NCBI GenBank assembly: GCA_017623295.1
Contig: JAGAPK010000065.1
Span: 1 to 48,348 of the forward strand
Length of the DNA stretch: 48,348 bases
Source of the DNA: Lachnospiraceae bacterium
GTDB lineage: Bacteria > Bacillota > Clostridia > Lachnospirales > Lachnospiraceae
Reading direction: 5' to 3'
Made by a program: the position numbers and the translations under genes
The notes under the pieces: generated by a model
Databases searched by the model: none
The model's input: only the letters and a program-made list of their open reading frames with translations
What the model was told of the DNA's origin: nothing
Shown: piece after piece, positions 18,036 through 26,412 of the stretch
Numbering within the stretch: the first letter of the stretch is position 1
Layout: each line of letters starts with the position of its first letter

Positions 18036-20408
18036 CTATTTAAATTCAGCAATTGTTACACCAGCATCACCTTCGCCATATTCACCTTGTCTGTATGATT
18101 TCACATATTTACAGCGGCGCAGATAGTCCTGTACGGCTTTGCGCAGTGCACCGGTACCTTTTCCGTGAACAATACGAACACTTGGCAGGTGGGCCAGGTA
18201 GGCATCATCCAAATATTTGTCCAGTTCAGAAATAGCTTCGTCTACTGTTTTTCCAAGCAGATTGATTTCTGTGGAAATGGAGAAGGATTTGGACATCTTC
18301 AATTTGCCGGAATTGGTTCGCTGCATTTTTCCGGTAGTTACCGTATCTTCGTCAATCAAAACCAGATCATCTAAAGATACCTGAGAGCGGATAATGCCAC
18401 ACTGTACAAATAATTTGCCGTTTCTGTCAGGAAGGGAATTTACCGTACCTTTTAATCCCATAGAAACGACTTTGACAGAATCGCCTAATTTTATCTGATT
18501 CGGTTTCAATAATTTATGAGTCGGTTTATCTGATTTTAATGTTAATTTTGCATTTTTCTCCGAAATCTTGTCACGTACTTTCTGACGGGATTTCTCTAAG
18601 TCTTTCATAGAAGAATTCGTTCCGGCTTTCTGGAAAGTACGAATTGTTTCATCAGCCACATCCTTAGCACTTTGCAGAATCTGTCTTGCTTCTTCATTAG
18701 CTTCCCGCAAAATTCGTTCTTTGGATTGGTCTATTTTCTCCTGTTTGGATTCCAGACGTTCTTTTAACGTCTTGATTTCTTCTTTATAGGAAGCAATTTC
18801 CAAACGTTCCTTCTCGATTGTGATTCGGCTGTTTTCCAAATCGGATAATAAATCTTCGAAACTTTCTTTGTCTTCGGTGATATGCTTTTTCGCATCTTCG
18901 ATAATATAGTCCGGCAAGCCCAGTTTGGAGGAAATTGCAAATGCATTACTTTTACCCGGGATACCGATTAAAAGGCGATAAGTTGGGCGAAGCGTTTCCA
19001 CATCAAATTCACAGCATGCATTTTCGACAAAGGATGTAGAAAGAGCATAAACTTTTAACTCGCTGTAATGTGTGGTAGCCATCGTACGAATGCCACGATT
19101 GTGCAGATAATCCAGGATAGCAATTGCCAGAGCAGCACCTTCTGTCGGGTCGGTTCCGGCACCTAATTCGTCGAAAAGACAGAGTGAATCCGCATCTGCT
19201 TTCTGTAAAATCGAAACAATCGAAGTCATATGAGAAGAAAAGGTACTTAGATTTTGCTCAATACTCTGTTCGTCACCAATGTCTGCATAAACTTCTGTAA
19301 AAATAGATAATTCGGAACGGTCCAGTGCCGGAATATGCAGTCCTGCCTGCCCCATTAAAGTAAGCAGTCCGACTGTCTTTAAGGAAACAGTCTTGCCACC
19401 CGTATTCGGACCGGTAATCACTAATAAATCGAAATCTGTACCAAGCTGAATATCAATCGGAACGACTTTTTTCTTATCCAAAAGAGGGTGTCTGCCCTGA
19501 CGGATACGAATATAATGTTCCGTGTTAAAAAGCGGTTTTGCAGCATTCTGCTCCATTGCAAGAGATGCTTTTGCAAAAATGAAATCCAGAGTTGTCATTA
19601 ACTTCTGGTTATTCATAAGTGCCTCTGTGTGCTCGCCTGCCTGAGCACTTAAATCAGCAAGAATGACTTCTATTTCTTCCTGTTCTTTTAAGGCAAGTTC
19701 TTTTAATTCATTATTCAGGGCAACAACAGCAGCCGGCTCGATGAAAAACGTGGAACCGGTGGAAGATTGGTCATGTACCATGCCCGGGACCTGTCCTTTG
19801 TGCTCTGCCTTGACCGGAATACAGTACCGATTATTGCGCATCGTAACAACCGCATCTTGTAAATAGGTGCGGTAAGAGCCGTTAATCATGGAAGTAAGCT
19901 GCGAATGAATTTTGTCATTCGTTAATGCTATACTGCGACGAATATGCTTCAAAGTGGGACTTGCATCATCAGCAATCTCGTCTTCCGACAAAATACATCT
20001 GCGGATTTCATTTGCCAATGGAGTAAGTGGCTCAAGTCCGTCAAAATATTCGTCAAGTGAATCGGCTGGTGCATCATCCCGTTCGCTTCGTCCATATGTC
20101 TTGATGCGATTTACATTCTCGAGTAAAGCGGCAATTTTCAAAAGCTCGGCAACTGACAAAACGCTGCCGATTTCCAGAGATTTGATGCACATACCTAAAT
20201 CCTTGTTGCCGCCAAAAGAGGTAGACCCCTTTTTGAAAAGACGACTTAATGCATCGGCAGTTTCTGTCTGCGCAAGGTTGATATCTTCTAAATTCGTCAT
20301 CGGGACAAGCTCACGACAAAGCTTCTTGCCCGGCTCGGAAGTTGCCTTCTCGGTTAACTGTTCAATAATTTTATTATATTCTAAAACACGTAATACTTTG
20401 CTGTTCAT
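18036..20408 (-). CDS. mutS2: endonuclease MutS2
   Basis: MutS2 (790 aa) is a Firmicute MutS paralog linked to suppression of recombination and to rescue of collided ribosomes, rather than to mismatch repair. The ATPase core has Walker A GPNTGGKTVSL and Walker B DELGAGTDPTEG. A long coiled coil (about 515-620) and a KOW-like region follow. The C-terminal Smr nuclease domain shows INLLGKTVDEA and HGKGTGALR. The ATG at 20408 with TGAGG upstream gives the usual N-terminus MNSKVLRVLEYNKI; a TTG at 20459 is in frame but adds unlikely sequence from a repeat. Confidence 0.96.
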   Translation of the reverse strand: MNSKVLRVLEYNKIIEQLTEKATSEPGKKLCRELVPMTNLEDINLAQTETADALSRLFKKGSTSFGGNKDLGMCIKSLEIGSVLSVAELLKIAALLENVNRIKTYGRSERDDAPADSLDEYFDGLEPLTPLANEIRRCILSEDEIADDASPTLKHIRRSIALTNDKIHSQLTSMINGSYRTYLQDAVVTMRNNRYCIPVKAEHKGQVPGMVHDQSSTGSTFFIEPAAVVALNNELKELALKEQEEIEVILADLSAQAGEHTEALMNNQKLMTTLDFIFAKASLAMEQNAAKPLFNTEHYIRIRQGRHPLLDKKKVVPIDIQLGTDFDLLVITGPNTGGKTVSLKTVGLLTLMGQAGLHIPALDRSELSIFTEVYADIGDEQSIEQNLSTFSSHMTSIVSILQKADADSLCLFDELGAGTDPTEGAALAIAILDYLHNRGIRTMATTHYSELKVYALSTSFVENACCEFDVETLRPTYRLLIGIPGKSNAFAISSKLGLPDYIIEDAKKHITEDKESFEDLLSDLENSRITIEKERLEIASYKEEIKTLKERLESKQEKIDQSKERILREANEEARQILQSAKDVADETIRTFQKAGTNSSMKDLEKSRQKVRDKISEKNAKLTLKSDKPTHKLLKPNQIKLGDSVKVVSMGLKGTVNSLPDRNGKLFVQCGIIRSQVSLDDLVLIDEDTVTTGKMQRTNSGKLKMSKSFSISTEINLLGKTVDEAISELDKYLDDAYLAHLPSVRIVHGKGTGALRKAVQDYLRRCKYVKSYRQGEYGEGDAGVTIAEFK

Positions 20409-20429
20409 GGAAAACCTCATTTCTGCTCC

Positions 20430-20608
20430 GCATCTGTCAGCTCGATAATCGTTACCCAATTACTCCTGTACTGAATTAGCACGGCTGAGCATCTGCCGCT
20501 CGATAATCTTCGATTTTCTCGCTGAGGGCTGTCGCCCAATTAAACCAGTCATGAATAAATTTGCCTGCAAGCAGTCAATTTATTCCTGTCTGGTTTAGCA
20601 GATGCTCA
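20430..20608. repeat. structured repeat with direct and inverted repeats
   Basis: GCATCTG-n-GCTCGATAATC occurs at 20430-20450 and again at 20489-20508. An 11-bp inverted repeat (20486-20496 and 20598-20608) encloses the segment. Inside it, 20541-20597 folds into a long interrupted hairpin: TAAACCAG/CTGGTTTA, GAATAAATT/AATTTATTC and CTGC/GCAG. There is no open frame. It fills most of the 310 bases between mutS2 and the HtrA-like gene. It could be a small non-autonomous mobile repeat, a bidirectional terminator, or a structured RNA. Confidence 0.6.
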
Positions 20609-20630
20609 TAGAAATATCATATCATAAAGG

Positions 20631-20659
20631 TTGTAAATTTACTACGGAAAAGATATACT
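20631..20659 (+). promoter_or_regulatory. promoter of the HtrA-like gene
   Basis: TTGTAA (20631-20636), a 17-base spacer and TATACT (20654-20659). It lies 60 bases before the HtrA-like start and just outside the structured repeat. The spacing is ideal and the -35 is one or two bases off consensus. Confidence 0.5.
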
Positions 20660-20718
20660 TAAACGTATGTGGACACTTTTGCAAAAAGGGGCAGAGGTGG
20701 TAAGGCAAGGAGTTTTTC

Positions 20719-22095
20719 ATGGAAGATAATCATAAAGAAATAAAACCGGAAATAAGTCATGCAGATAGTGAAGTGAAGGAACAGGCAGAGTATACGCCGT
20801 TTGTTCAGTCGGAATTTCTGCGGGAAAAAATTAAGCAGAAGCCTGTAAATAAGAAAAAACTGCTTCGAAGAACCATTATCACGGCGGTTATGGCGGTGGT
20901 ATTTGGTATTATAGCATGCCTTACTTTTTTGATTCTGGAACCGGTTATCAATAACTGGCTGTATCCGGAAGAAGAGGCAGAACAGGTGCAGTTTCCGGAA
21001 GAAACCGTGACAGAGGAAATGAAACCGGAAGATATGCTGACGGAAGAAGCCGTAGAAGAAGAAAGCGAAACCGTAGAGCTGGAAGATGAACAGATTGAGG
21101 AATTACTTTCTCAAGTGCAATTCGGTATCGAAGAATATCAGATGGTTTATGATGACTTGGCGCAGATTGCAAAAGATGCAAGTCGCAGTCTGGTAACAGT
21201 AATTGGTGTGACTTCAGATGTAGACTGGTTCAATAATACTTATGAAAATGAAGCTATGACATCGGGCGTAATTGTTGCAAATAATGGACGGGCAATTCTG
21301 GTTCTGGTAAATGCAAACAGCATTAACGATGCGGAAAGCATTGTAGTGACTTTTTGTGATCAGAAGCAGGCGGAGGCTGAATTGATTCAGAAAGATTCAA
21401 CTACCGGACTGGCAGTTTTATCTGTACCGCTATTGTCTATTGGTGAGGAGACTATGGATGTAATTAACATTGCGACATTAGGAAGTTCCAACGCAAGTGA
21501 TTTATTAGGGTCTCCGATTATTGCATTGGGCAGTCCGCTTGGAACGAGCGGTTCTGTATGTTATGGGGTAGTTACATCGACAGGAACGCTGGTTGATGAG
21601 CCGGATTCTGCTTACAAACTAATTACGACAGATATTTATGGCAGCAAAAATGCAACCGGTGTTATCGTGAATTTGCGAGGAATGGTTATTGGCATTATTG
21701 ATAATTCCTACAACAGTGAAGATAGGGCGAATCTGATTTCGGCCTGTGGTATTTCCGAGCTGAAAAGAACTATTGAAAAGTTATCCAATAACGAACCGCG
21801 CGCTTATATGGGTGTGCATGGAACCGATGTTCCGGACGAGGTGGCTATCGAATCCGGTATACCGCGAGGAGCCTATATCAAAGAAATAGAGATGGATTCT
21901 CCGGCGATGATAGCGGGCATTCAGAGCGGTGACGTAATTATTCAGGTGGGTGATACACCGGTAACAAGCTATAATGAATTTCTAAATGCCTTATATAATG
22001 CGATGCCGGGTGAATTTATCAATGTTACTTTGATGCGGCAAGGTGTTGATTCTTATCTGGAAATGACAGTGGAAGTTACACTGGGAGAACAGTAA
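20719..22095 (+). CDS. HtrA/DegP-like membrane protein lacking the catalytic triad (pseudoprotease)
   Basis: A 458-aa protein with the layout of membrane-anchored HtrA serine proteases: cytoplasmic tail (1-50), one membrane span (52-73), an acidic linker (84-130), a trypsin-like double barrel (about 150-350) and a PDZ domain (about 362-455, AYMGVHG, SGDVIIQVGDTPV). All three catalytic residues are replaced when aligned by eye. His is Asn198 (where TNNHV is usual), Asp is Gly230 (TTGLAV for TDLAV), and Ser is Ala312 (KNATG for GNSGG). The fold-defining VNLRGMVIGI strand is kept. It should therefore bind peptides or sense misfolding rather than cleave. The frame is intact, so this is not decay. 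The ribosome site AAGGAG precedes the ATG. Confidence 0.87.
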   Translation: MEDNHKEIKPEISHADSEVKEQAEYTPFVQSEFLREKIKQKPVNKKKLLRRTIITAVMAVVFGIIACLTFLILEPVINNWLYPEEEAEQVQFPEETVTEEMKPEDMLTEEAVEEESETVELEDEQIEELLSQVQFGIEEYQMVYDDLAQIAKDASRSLVTVIGVTSDVDWFNNTYENEAMTSGVIVANNGRAILVLVNANSINDAESIVVTFCDQKQAEAELIQKDSTTGLAVLSVPLLSIGEETMDVINIATLGSSNASDLLGSPIIALGSPLGTSGSVCYGVVTSTGTLVDEPDSAYKLITTDIYGSKNATGVIVNLRGMVIGIIDNSYNSEDRANLISACGISELKRTIEKLSNNEPRAYMGVHGTDVPDEVAIESGIPRGAYIKEIEMDSPAMIAGIQSGDVIIQVGDTPVTSYNEFLNALYNAMPGEFINVTLMRQGVDSYLEMTVEVTLGEQ

Positions 22096-22171
22096 TATTT
22101 TGTACATCTATCATAACTTATGTATGAGTTTGCAAATAACTATAAATGATGAAAAGAAAGAGGAAATAGAC

Positions 22172-23116
22172 ATGAAATATATTCAGGACTATAAGGAAGG
22201 CGACAGAGTTTTTGATATCTACTTATGCAAGCATAAACAGTCCGCAGTAACCAAGAATGGAAAACCTTATGAAAATGTTATTTTACAGGATAAAACAGGT
22301 ACATTGGATGCAAAAGTCTGGGACCCGAACAGTGCCGGAATCGAGGAATTCGATACACTCGATTACATAGAAGTGTATGGCGAAGTTAATAGCTTTCAAG
22401 GGGCTTTACAGGTCAATGTCAAAAGAATCCGTTGCTGCCATGAAGGCGAATATGACCCGGCAGATTACCTCCCGGTCAGCAAAAAAAATATTGATGAAAT
22501 GATGAAGGAACTGACAGGCTATATTAATAGTCTTCAGAATAATTACTTAAAAGAACTTTTGCAGGCATTTTTTGTAAAAGATGAAAAGTTTATCAAAGCA
22601 TTTCGTCAGTCATCTGCAGCCAAAACGGTACATCATGGATTTGTAGGCGGCTTGTTGGAGCATACTTTAAGTGTGACAAAAATGTGTGACTTTTACTGTA
22701 CACAGTACCCGATTTTGAATAGAGACTTATTACTCAGCGCGGCTATGTGTCATGATATTGGTAAAACAAAAGAGCTTTCTCTTTTCCCGGAAAACGATTA
22801 TACGGATGATGGACAATTCCTCGGACATATCGTTATGGGTGTAGAAATGGTGGGAGAAAAAATCCGTGACATCAAAGGATTTCCGCCTGTGCTGGCAAAT
22901 GAATTAAAGCACTGTATTCTGGCACATCACGGCGAGTATGAGTTTGGTTCTCCGAAGAAACCGGCGATTGTGGAAGCAATGGCACTGAATTTTGCAGATA
23001 ATACAGATGCCAAGATTCAGACATTTACTGAATTGATGGATCATACAAATGAAACCGGATGGCTTGGATTTAATCGATTGTTTGACTCGAATTTGATTGG
23101 AACAAGAATGGAATAG
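22172..23116 (+). CDS. yhaM: 3'-5' exoribonuclease YhaM family (OB fold plus HD domain)
   Basis: A 314-aa protein. Residues 10-95 form an OB-type nucleic-acid-binding fold (VILQDKTGTLDAKVWDP). Residues 150-290 form an HD phosphohydrolase domain with GGLLEHTLSV, AAMCHDIGKTKEL and LAHHGEYEFGS, giving the metal-binding His and His-Asp residues. Gram-positive YhaM/CBF1 trims RNA 3' ends and can also act on DNA. The start at 22172 has AGAGGAAA upstream; the frame is open back to 22100 without a ribosome site. It follows the HtrA-like gene by 76 bases. Confidence 0.93.
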   Translation: MKYIQDYKEGDRVFDIYLCKHKQSAVTKNGKPYENVILQDKTGTLDAKVWDPNSAGIEEFDTLDYIEVYGEVNSFQGALQVNVKRIRCCHEGEYDPADYLPVSKKNIDEMMKELTGYINSLQNNYLKELLQAFFVKDEKFIKAFRQSSAAKTVHHGFVGGLLEHTLSVTKMCDFYCTQYPILNRDLLLSAAMCHDIGKTKELSLFPENDYTDDGQFLGHIVMGVEMVGEKIRDIKGFPPVLANELKHCILAHHGEYEFGSPKKPAIVEAMALNFADNTDAKIQTFTELMDHTNETGWLGFNRLFDSNLIGTRME

Positions 23117-23128
23117 AAGTCAAATCTT

Positions 23129-23266
23129 GCTGGAAAAGTTTCCACTTTAGGCACGCTTTCGCTCCGTTACTCAGCGTAGCGGTACTAAGATTTTCAGTTC
23201 GCGTAGGCTTCTGAAAATCAAGTGCCGACGTTCGTAAAGGACCTTGCAGTGGAAATTTTTTCCAGC
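23129..23266. repeat. multi-branched inverted repeat between yhaM and the rRNA methyltransferase gene
   Basis: GCTGGAAAAGTTTCCACT (23129-23146) is nearly complementary to 23248-23266, forming the outer stem. Inside it GGCAC (23150-23154) pairs with GTGCC (23222-23226), CGCT (23154-23157) with AGCG (23173-23176), and GATTTTCAG (23189-23197) with CTGAAAATC (23211-23219). This predicts a three- or four-way junction. It is noncoding and starts 12 bases after the yhaM stop. The layout, with long outer arms enclosing smaller hairpins, resembles the repeat near 20.5 kb, though the sequences differ. Confidence 0.6.
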
Positions 23267-23310
23267 TTGTATGGTGATATGATAGAAAATAAGCTATTGA
23301 AGAGGTATAC

Positions 23311-24789
23311 ATGGAATATAAGAAGAATGATTTGGTGACGGTGCAGATTGAAGACATCGGACATGACGGAGAGGGAATCGGCAAAGTGGAAGGCTACACT
23401 TTGTTTGTGAAAGATGCTGTCATCGGCGATTGTGTCCTTGCGAAAATCACGAAGGCGAAAAAGAACTATGGATATGCAAGAGTTGAGAAGGTGGTAACGC
23501 CTTCTCCTTTTCGTGTGGAACCGAAGTGTGCTTTTCACAGACAATGCGGAGGTTGCCAGATTCAGGCAATGAGTTATGAAAGACAGCTTGCGTTTAAACA
23601 GGATAAGGTCAGAAATAACTTAATTCGTATCGGCAAATTTGAGGAAGATTTTGTGGACTCTGTTATGGAGCCGATTGTCGGTATGGACGAGCCGTGGCAT
23701 TATCGCAACAAAGCACAATTTCCGGTGGGCTATGATAAAAACGGCAAGCTGATAACCGGGTTTTATGCCGGACGGACACACGATATTATTGCGAATACAG
23801 ATTGCGCTCTGGGCGTTACGGAAAACAAACGGATTCTGGAAGCGGTGCTTGCTTATATGCAGGAAAATAATGTAAAAGCATATGATGAAAAGACCGGAAA
23901 AGGTTTGCTTCGCCATATTCTTATCCGCACCGGTTTTGCTTCCGGCGAAATTATGGTTTGCCTGGTTATCAATGGAAAGAAGCTTTCGGCAGAAGAGAAA
24001 CTGATAGAAAAACTGAAAGGGCTTGTATTCGAACGTTCATGTAAGGCGCCGGTTGGGACTGTTGGCGGTTTAGCAGAAAGCGAAATGACGGAGAAGAAGA
24101 TTGTCAGTATTTCTATCAGTATCAATACCGAGCAGACGAATGTTATTATGGGAAAAGAAATTCGGACTCTGTGGGGCAGCGATTATATAGAGGATAGTAT
24201 ACGAATTCTGGAAACAGAAGACAAGGTTACTTTCCGTATTTCACCGCTTTCTTTTTATCAGGTCAATCCGAGACAGACAGAGAAATTGTATAGCCTTGCC
24301 TTATCCTATGCGGAACTGACCGGAGAAGAAACGGTTTGGGATTTGTATTGTGGTATCGGAACGATTTCGCTTTTCCTTGCCAAAAAGGCAAAGCAGGTTT
24401 ACGGTGTAGAAATCATTCCGCAGGCGATTGAGGATGCGAAAGAAAATGCACGTATCAATGGCATTACAAATGCAGAATTTTATGTAGGTAAGGCAGAGGA
24501 AGTTTTACCGGAGAAATATGAAAAAGAAGGCATATATGCGGATGTTATTGTCGTAGACCCACCGCGCAAGGGCTGTGATGAAAAATGTCTGGAAACAATG
24601 CTTGCTATGCAGCCGAAGAAGATTGTTTATGTTAGTTGTGATTCGGCAACACTTGCACGCGACTTGCGAATTCTGGTGGATGGAGGTTATGAGCTGAAGA
24701 AAGTACGTGCTGTTGACCAGTTTGGTCAAACTGTGCACGTTGAATGCGCGGTCCTGTTGCAAAGGAGAGGTGCTGCTCCGGCACATTAA
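23311..24789 (+). CDS. rlmD: 23S rRNA (uracil-5-)-methyltransferase, RlmD/RumA family
   Basis: A 492-aa SAM-dependent enzyme that makes 5-methyluridine in 23S rRNA (or possibly tRNA; Gram-positive members vary in target). The N-terminal TRAM domain (residues 1-60) is followed by an Fe-S motif Cys-x5-Cys-x2-Cys (CAFHRQCGGCQ). The SAM domain has WDLYCGIGTISLFLA, the catalytic region VDPPRKGC and the nucleophile Cys in VYVSCDSATLARDL. An insertion around residues 240-270 (CKAPVGTVGG) is usual for the clostridial group. A 195-base gap with a structured repeat separates it from yhaM. A terminator follows. Confidence 0.93.
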   Translation: MEYKKNDLVTVQIEDIGHDGEGIGKVEGYTLFVKDAVIGDCVLAKITKAKKNYGYARVEKVVTPSPFRVEPKCAFHRQCGGCQIQAMSYERQLAFKQDKVRNNLIRIGKFEEDFVDSVMEPIVGMDEPWHYRNKAQFPVGYDKNGKLITGFYAGRTHDIIANTDCALGVTENKRILEAVLAYMQENNVKAYDEKTGKGLLRHILIRTGFASGEIMVCLVINGKKLSAEEKLIEKLKGLVFERSCKAPVGTVGGLAESEMTEKKIVSISISINTEQTNVIMGKEIRTLWGSDYIEDSIRILETEDKVTFRISPLSFYQVNPRQTEKLYSLALSYAELTGEETVWDLYCGIGTISLFLAKKAKQVYGVEIIPQAIEDAKENARINGITNAEFYVGKAEEVLPEKYEKEGIYADVIVVDPPRKGCDEKCLETMLAMQPKKIVYVSCDSATLARDLRILVDGGYELKKVRAVDQFGQTVHVECAVLLQRRGAAPAH

Positions 24790-24826
24790 AGAATGGGTAA
24801 AACGAAAAGAAAATAGAGAACAAAAG

Positions 24827-24880
24827 AAAAGACATTAGAGTGTAATCATTTAGATATGAGGAACACTGTAATGTCTTTTT
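24827..24880 (+). terminator. intrinsic terminator after the rRNA methyltransferase gene
   Basis: AAAAGACATTA (24827-24837) pairs with TAATGTCTTTT (24869-24879), extended inward by GTGT/ACAC across a GA/TG mismatch, with a 19-base loop. The T run at 24875-24880 completes it. It lies 37 bases after the stop. Confidence 0.75.
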
Positions 24881-24922
24881 GCATATAGGCAAAAACTATA
24901 GCCGGCTATAAATTTTATGTTG

Positions 24923-24951
24923 TTGACAATATAGCAGTGCCAGAATAGAAT
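24923..24951 (+). promoter_or_regulatory. sigma-A promoter of the sulfur amino acid uptake operon
   Basis: TTGACA (24923-24928), a 17-base spacer and TAGAAT (24946-24951). It is a strong promoter by consensus, 93 bases before the first permease gene, and gives a leader of about 85 bases. Confidence 0.75.
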
Positions 24952-24965
24952 ATAGTAAAAATAAT

Positions 24966-24982
24966 CCTACTGATTCGGTGGG
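24966..24982. promoter_or_regulatory. candidate operator, imperfect palindrome (CymR/Rrf2-like)
   Basis: CCTACT-GATTC-GGTGGG at 24966-24982 is an imperfect dyad, and a further AGTAGG half follows at 24986-24991. It starts about 15 bases after the -10, so a bound protein would block initiation or early elongation. Rrf2-type cysteine regulators in Gram-positives bind similar palindromes upstream of cystine uptake genes. The regulator identity is inference from the downstream genes. The half-sites could also pair in RNA (CCTAC with GTAGG). Confidence 0.35.
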
Positions 24983-24999
24983 AAAAGTAGGAAAAAGAA

Positions 25000-25026
25000 A
25001 GATGCCATAATGGTATCTGGCTTTTT
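25000..25026 (+). promoter_or_regulatory. leader hairpin with downstream T run (possible attenuator)
   Basis: AGATGCC (25000-25006) pairs with GGTATCT (25012-25018), with one G-U pair and a five-base loop, and GGC plus five Ts (25022-25026) follow. It lies 18 bases before the first permease start. The gap between stem and T run weakens it as a terminator. It may alternatively stabilise the mRNA end. Confidence 0.4.
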
Positions 25027-25044
25027 AGGAAAGGACATGATGGA

Positions 25045-25704
25045 ATGGACACAGAATTTATAGCCGAATATATTCCACTTTACATAGAAGCAGCTAAATT
25101 AATGCTTGGAATAGGGCTTATCGGTATTGTGCTTTCCCTGATTGTGGGGCTGTTGATTGCGCTCATTCAGTACTTTAAAGTTCCAATCCTAAGACAGATT
25201 GCAACGGTATATATTGAGCTTTCAAGAAATACACCATTGTTGGTACAGTTGTTTTTCTTATATTTTGGTTTGCCAAAGGCCGGAATTTATATTAGTTCTG
25301 AGGGATGTGCCATTATTGGTCTTTGCTTCCTGGGAGGCAGTTATATGGCTGAGGCATTTCGAAGCGGTATCGAGTCGGTAGAAAAAGGACAGGAAGAAGC
25401 AGCTTTGGCACTAGGACTTAGAAAAGGTCAGATTATAAAATATGTAATATTACCACAGGCGATATCGGTTTCCATTCCGGCATTGTGTGCAAATGTGATA
25501 TTTCTCATAAAAGAAACGTCCGTATTTAGTGTTGTAGCTCTTGCAGATTTAATGTATGTGGCAAAGGATTTGATTGGTCTTTACTATAAAACAGATGAAG
25601 CGTTACTTATGTTAGTTGTTGCGTATCTGATTATACTTTTGCCGATTTCAATTCTGGCGGCAGTGCTGGAAAGGAGCCTTCGTTATGCAGGATTTGGGAA
25701 TTAG
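25045..25704 (+). CDS. polar amino acid (probably cystine) ABC transporter permease 1
   Basis: A 219-aa membrane permease of the HisM/TcyL family with about five membrane spans. The motif EAAxALGLxxxQ, which docks the ATPase, is clear (QEEAALALGLRKGQIIKYV...). The ELSRNTPLLVQLFFLYFGLP segment is a family signature of amino-acid permeases. It is the first gene after the promoter/operator at 24.92-24.98 kb and overlaps the second permease gene by 20 bases. Substrate assignment to cystine rests on the attached binding protein and the neighbouring methionine genes. Confidence 0.9.
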   Translation: MDTEFIAEYIPLYIEAAKLMLGIGLIGIVLSLIVGLLIALIQYFKVPILRQIATVYIELSRNTPLLVQLFFLYFGLPKAGIYISSEGCAIIGLCFLGGSYMAEAFRSGIESVEKGQEEAALALGLRKGQIIKYVILPQAISVSIPALCANVIFLIKETSVFSVVALADLMYVAKDLIGLYYKTDEALLMLVVAYLIILLPISILAAVLERSLRYAGFGN

Positions 25705-26365
25705 AGTTTTGTTTATGGGAAACAATTTTATACGGCTTTTAGGAGGCCTTTGGATTACAATTCGAATTTCTTTGATAGCAGTTGCCTTTTCGATTGTATT
25801 GGGAATTTTGTTAGGAATGCTCATGACAGTAAAAAATCCGATTACGAAGGCTTTCACAAAGATATATTTAGAGTTTATAAGGATTATGCCTCAGTTGGTT
25901 CTTTTGTTTTTAGTTTTTTTCGGACTTACAAAATCCTTTGGGATTAATCTTTCCGGAGAACTAAGTGCAGTTATTGTATTTACCCTTTGGGGAACAGCTG
26001 AGATGGGGGATCTGGTCAGAGGAGCCTTGATTTCAATCCCAAAACATCAATATGAAAGTGGTGCGGCAATCGGACTTACCAAATGGCAGGTTTACCGCTG
26101 CATCATCATTCCTCAGATTTTAACAAGGCTTGTGCCACTTGCCATCAATCTGACAACACGAATGATTAAAACCACTTCTCTGGTAGCATTGATAGGTGTT
26201 GTGGAGGTACTTAAGGTAGCACAGCAGATTATTGAAGCCAATCGATACACTGTGCCGGATTCAGCACTGTGGATTTACGGAACCATCTTTTTCTTATATT
26301 TCTTTACCTGCTGGCCCATCTCTCTGTTGGCAAAAAGATTGGAGAAAAAATGGAAGACAACGTAA
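25685..26365 (+). CDS. polar amino acid (probably cystine) ABC transporter permease 2
   Basis: A 226-aa paralog of the preceding permease with the same topology and signature (YLEFIRIMPQLVLLFLVFFG, and ATPase-docking segment YESGAAIGLTKWQVYRC). The two should form a heterodimeric membrane channel. The ATG at 25685 lies inside the previous gene, giving a 20-base overlap and probable translational coupling. The ATPase gene follows after 47 bases. Confidence 0.9.
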   Translation: MQDLGIRVLFMGNNFIRLLGGLWITIRISLIAVAFSIVLGILLGMLMTVKNPITKAFTKIYLEFIRIMPQLVLLFLVFFGLTKSFGINLSGELSAVIVFTLWGTAEMGDLVRGALISIPKHQYESGAAIGLTKWQVYRCIIIPQILTRLVPLAINLTTRMIKTTSLVALIGVVEVLKVAQQIIEANRYTVPDSALWIYGTIFFLYFFTCWPISLLAKRLEKKWKTT

Positions 26366-26412
26366 AAAGAAAGTAGTATCTGTAAAATTTTTGAAAAAAA
26401 GAGGTGAGCCAT

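Noticed and set aside
19912-20448. Plus-strand 178-aa Ser-rich frame opposite mutS2
   Set aside because: It lies opposite the conserved N-terminal part of mutS2 and has no ribosome site or recognisable domain.
20719-22095. Active HtrA/DegP serine protease
   Set aside because: All three catalytic positions are replaced by Asn, Gly and Ala in an otherwise intact frame.
24790-25044. S-box (SAM) riboswitch or T-box before the sulfur amino acid operon
   Set aside because: No S-box core (such as the AGAGGUGGAGGGA type segment) and no T-box TGG sequence were found.
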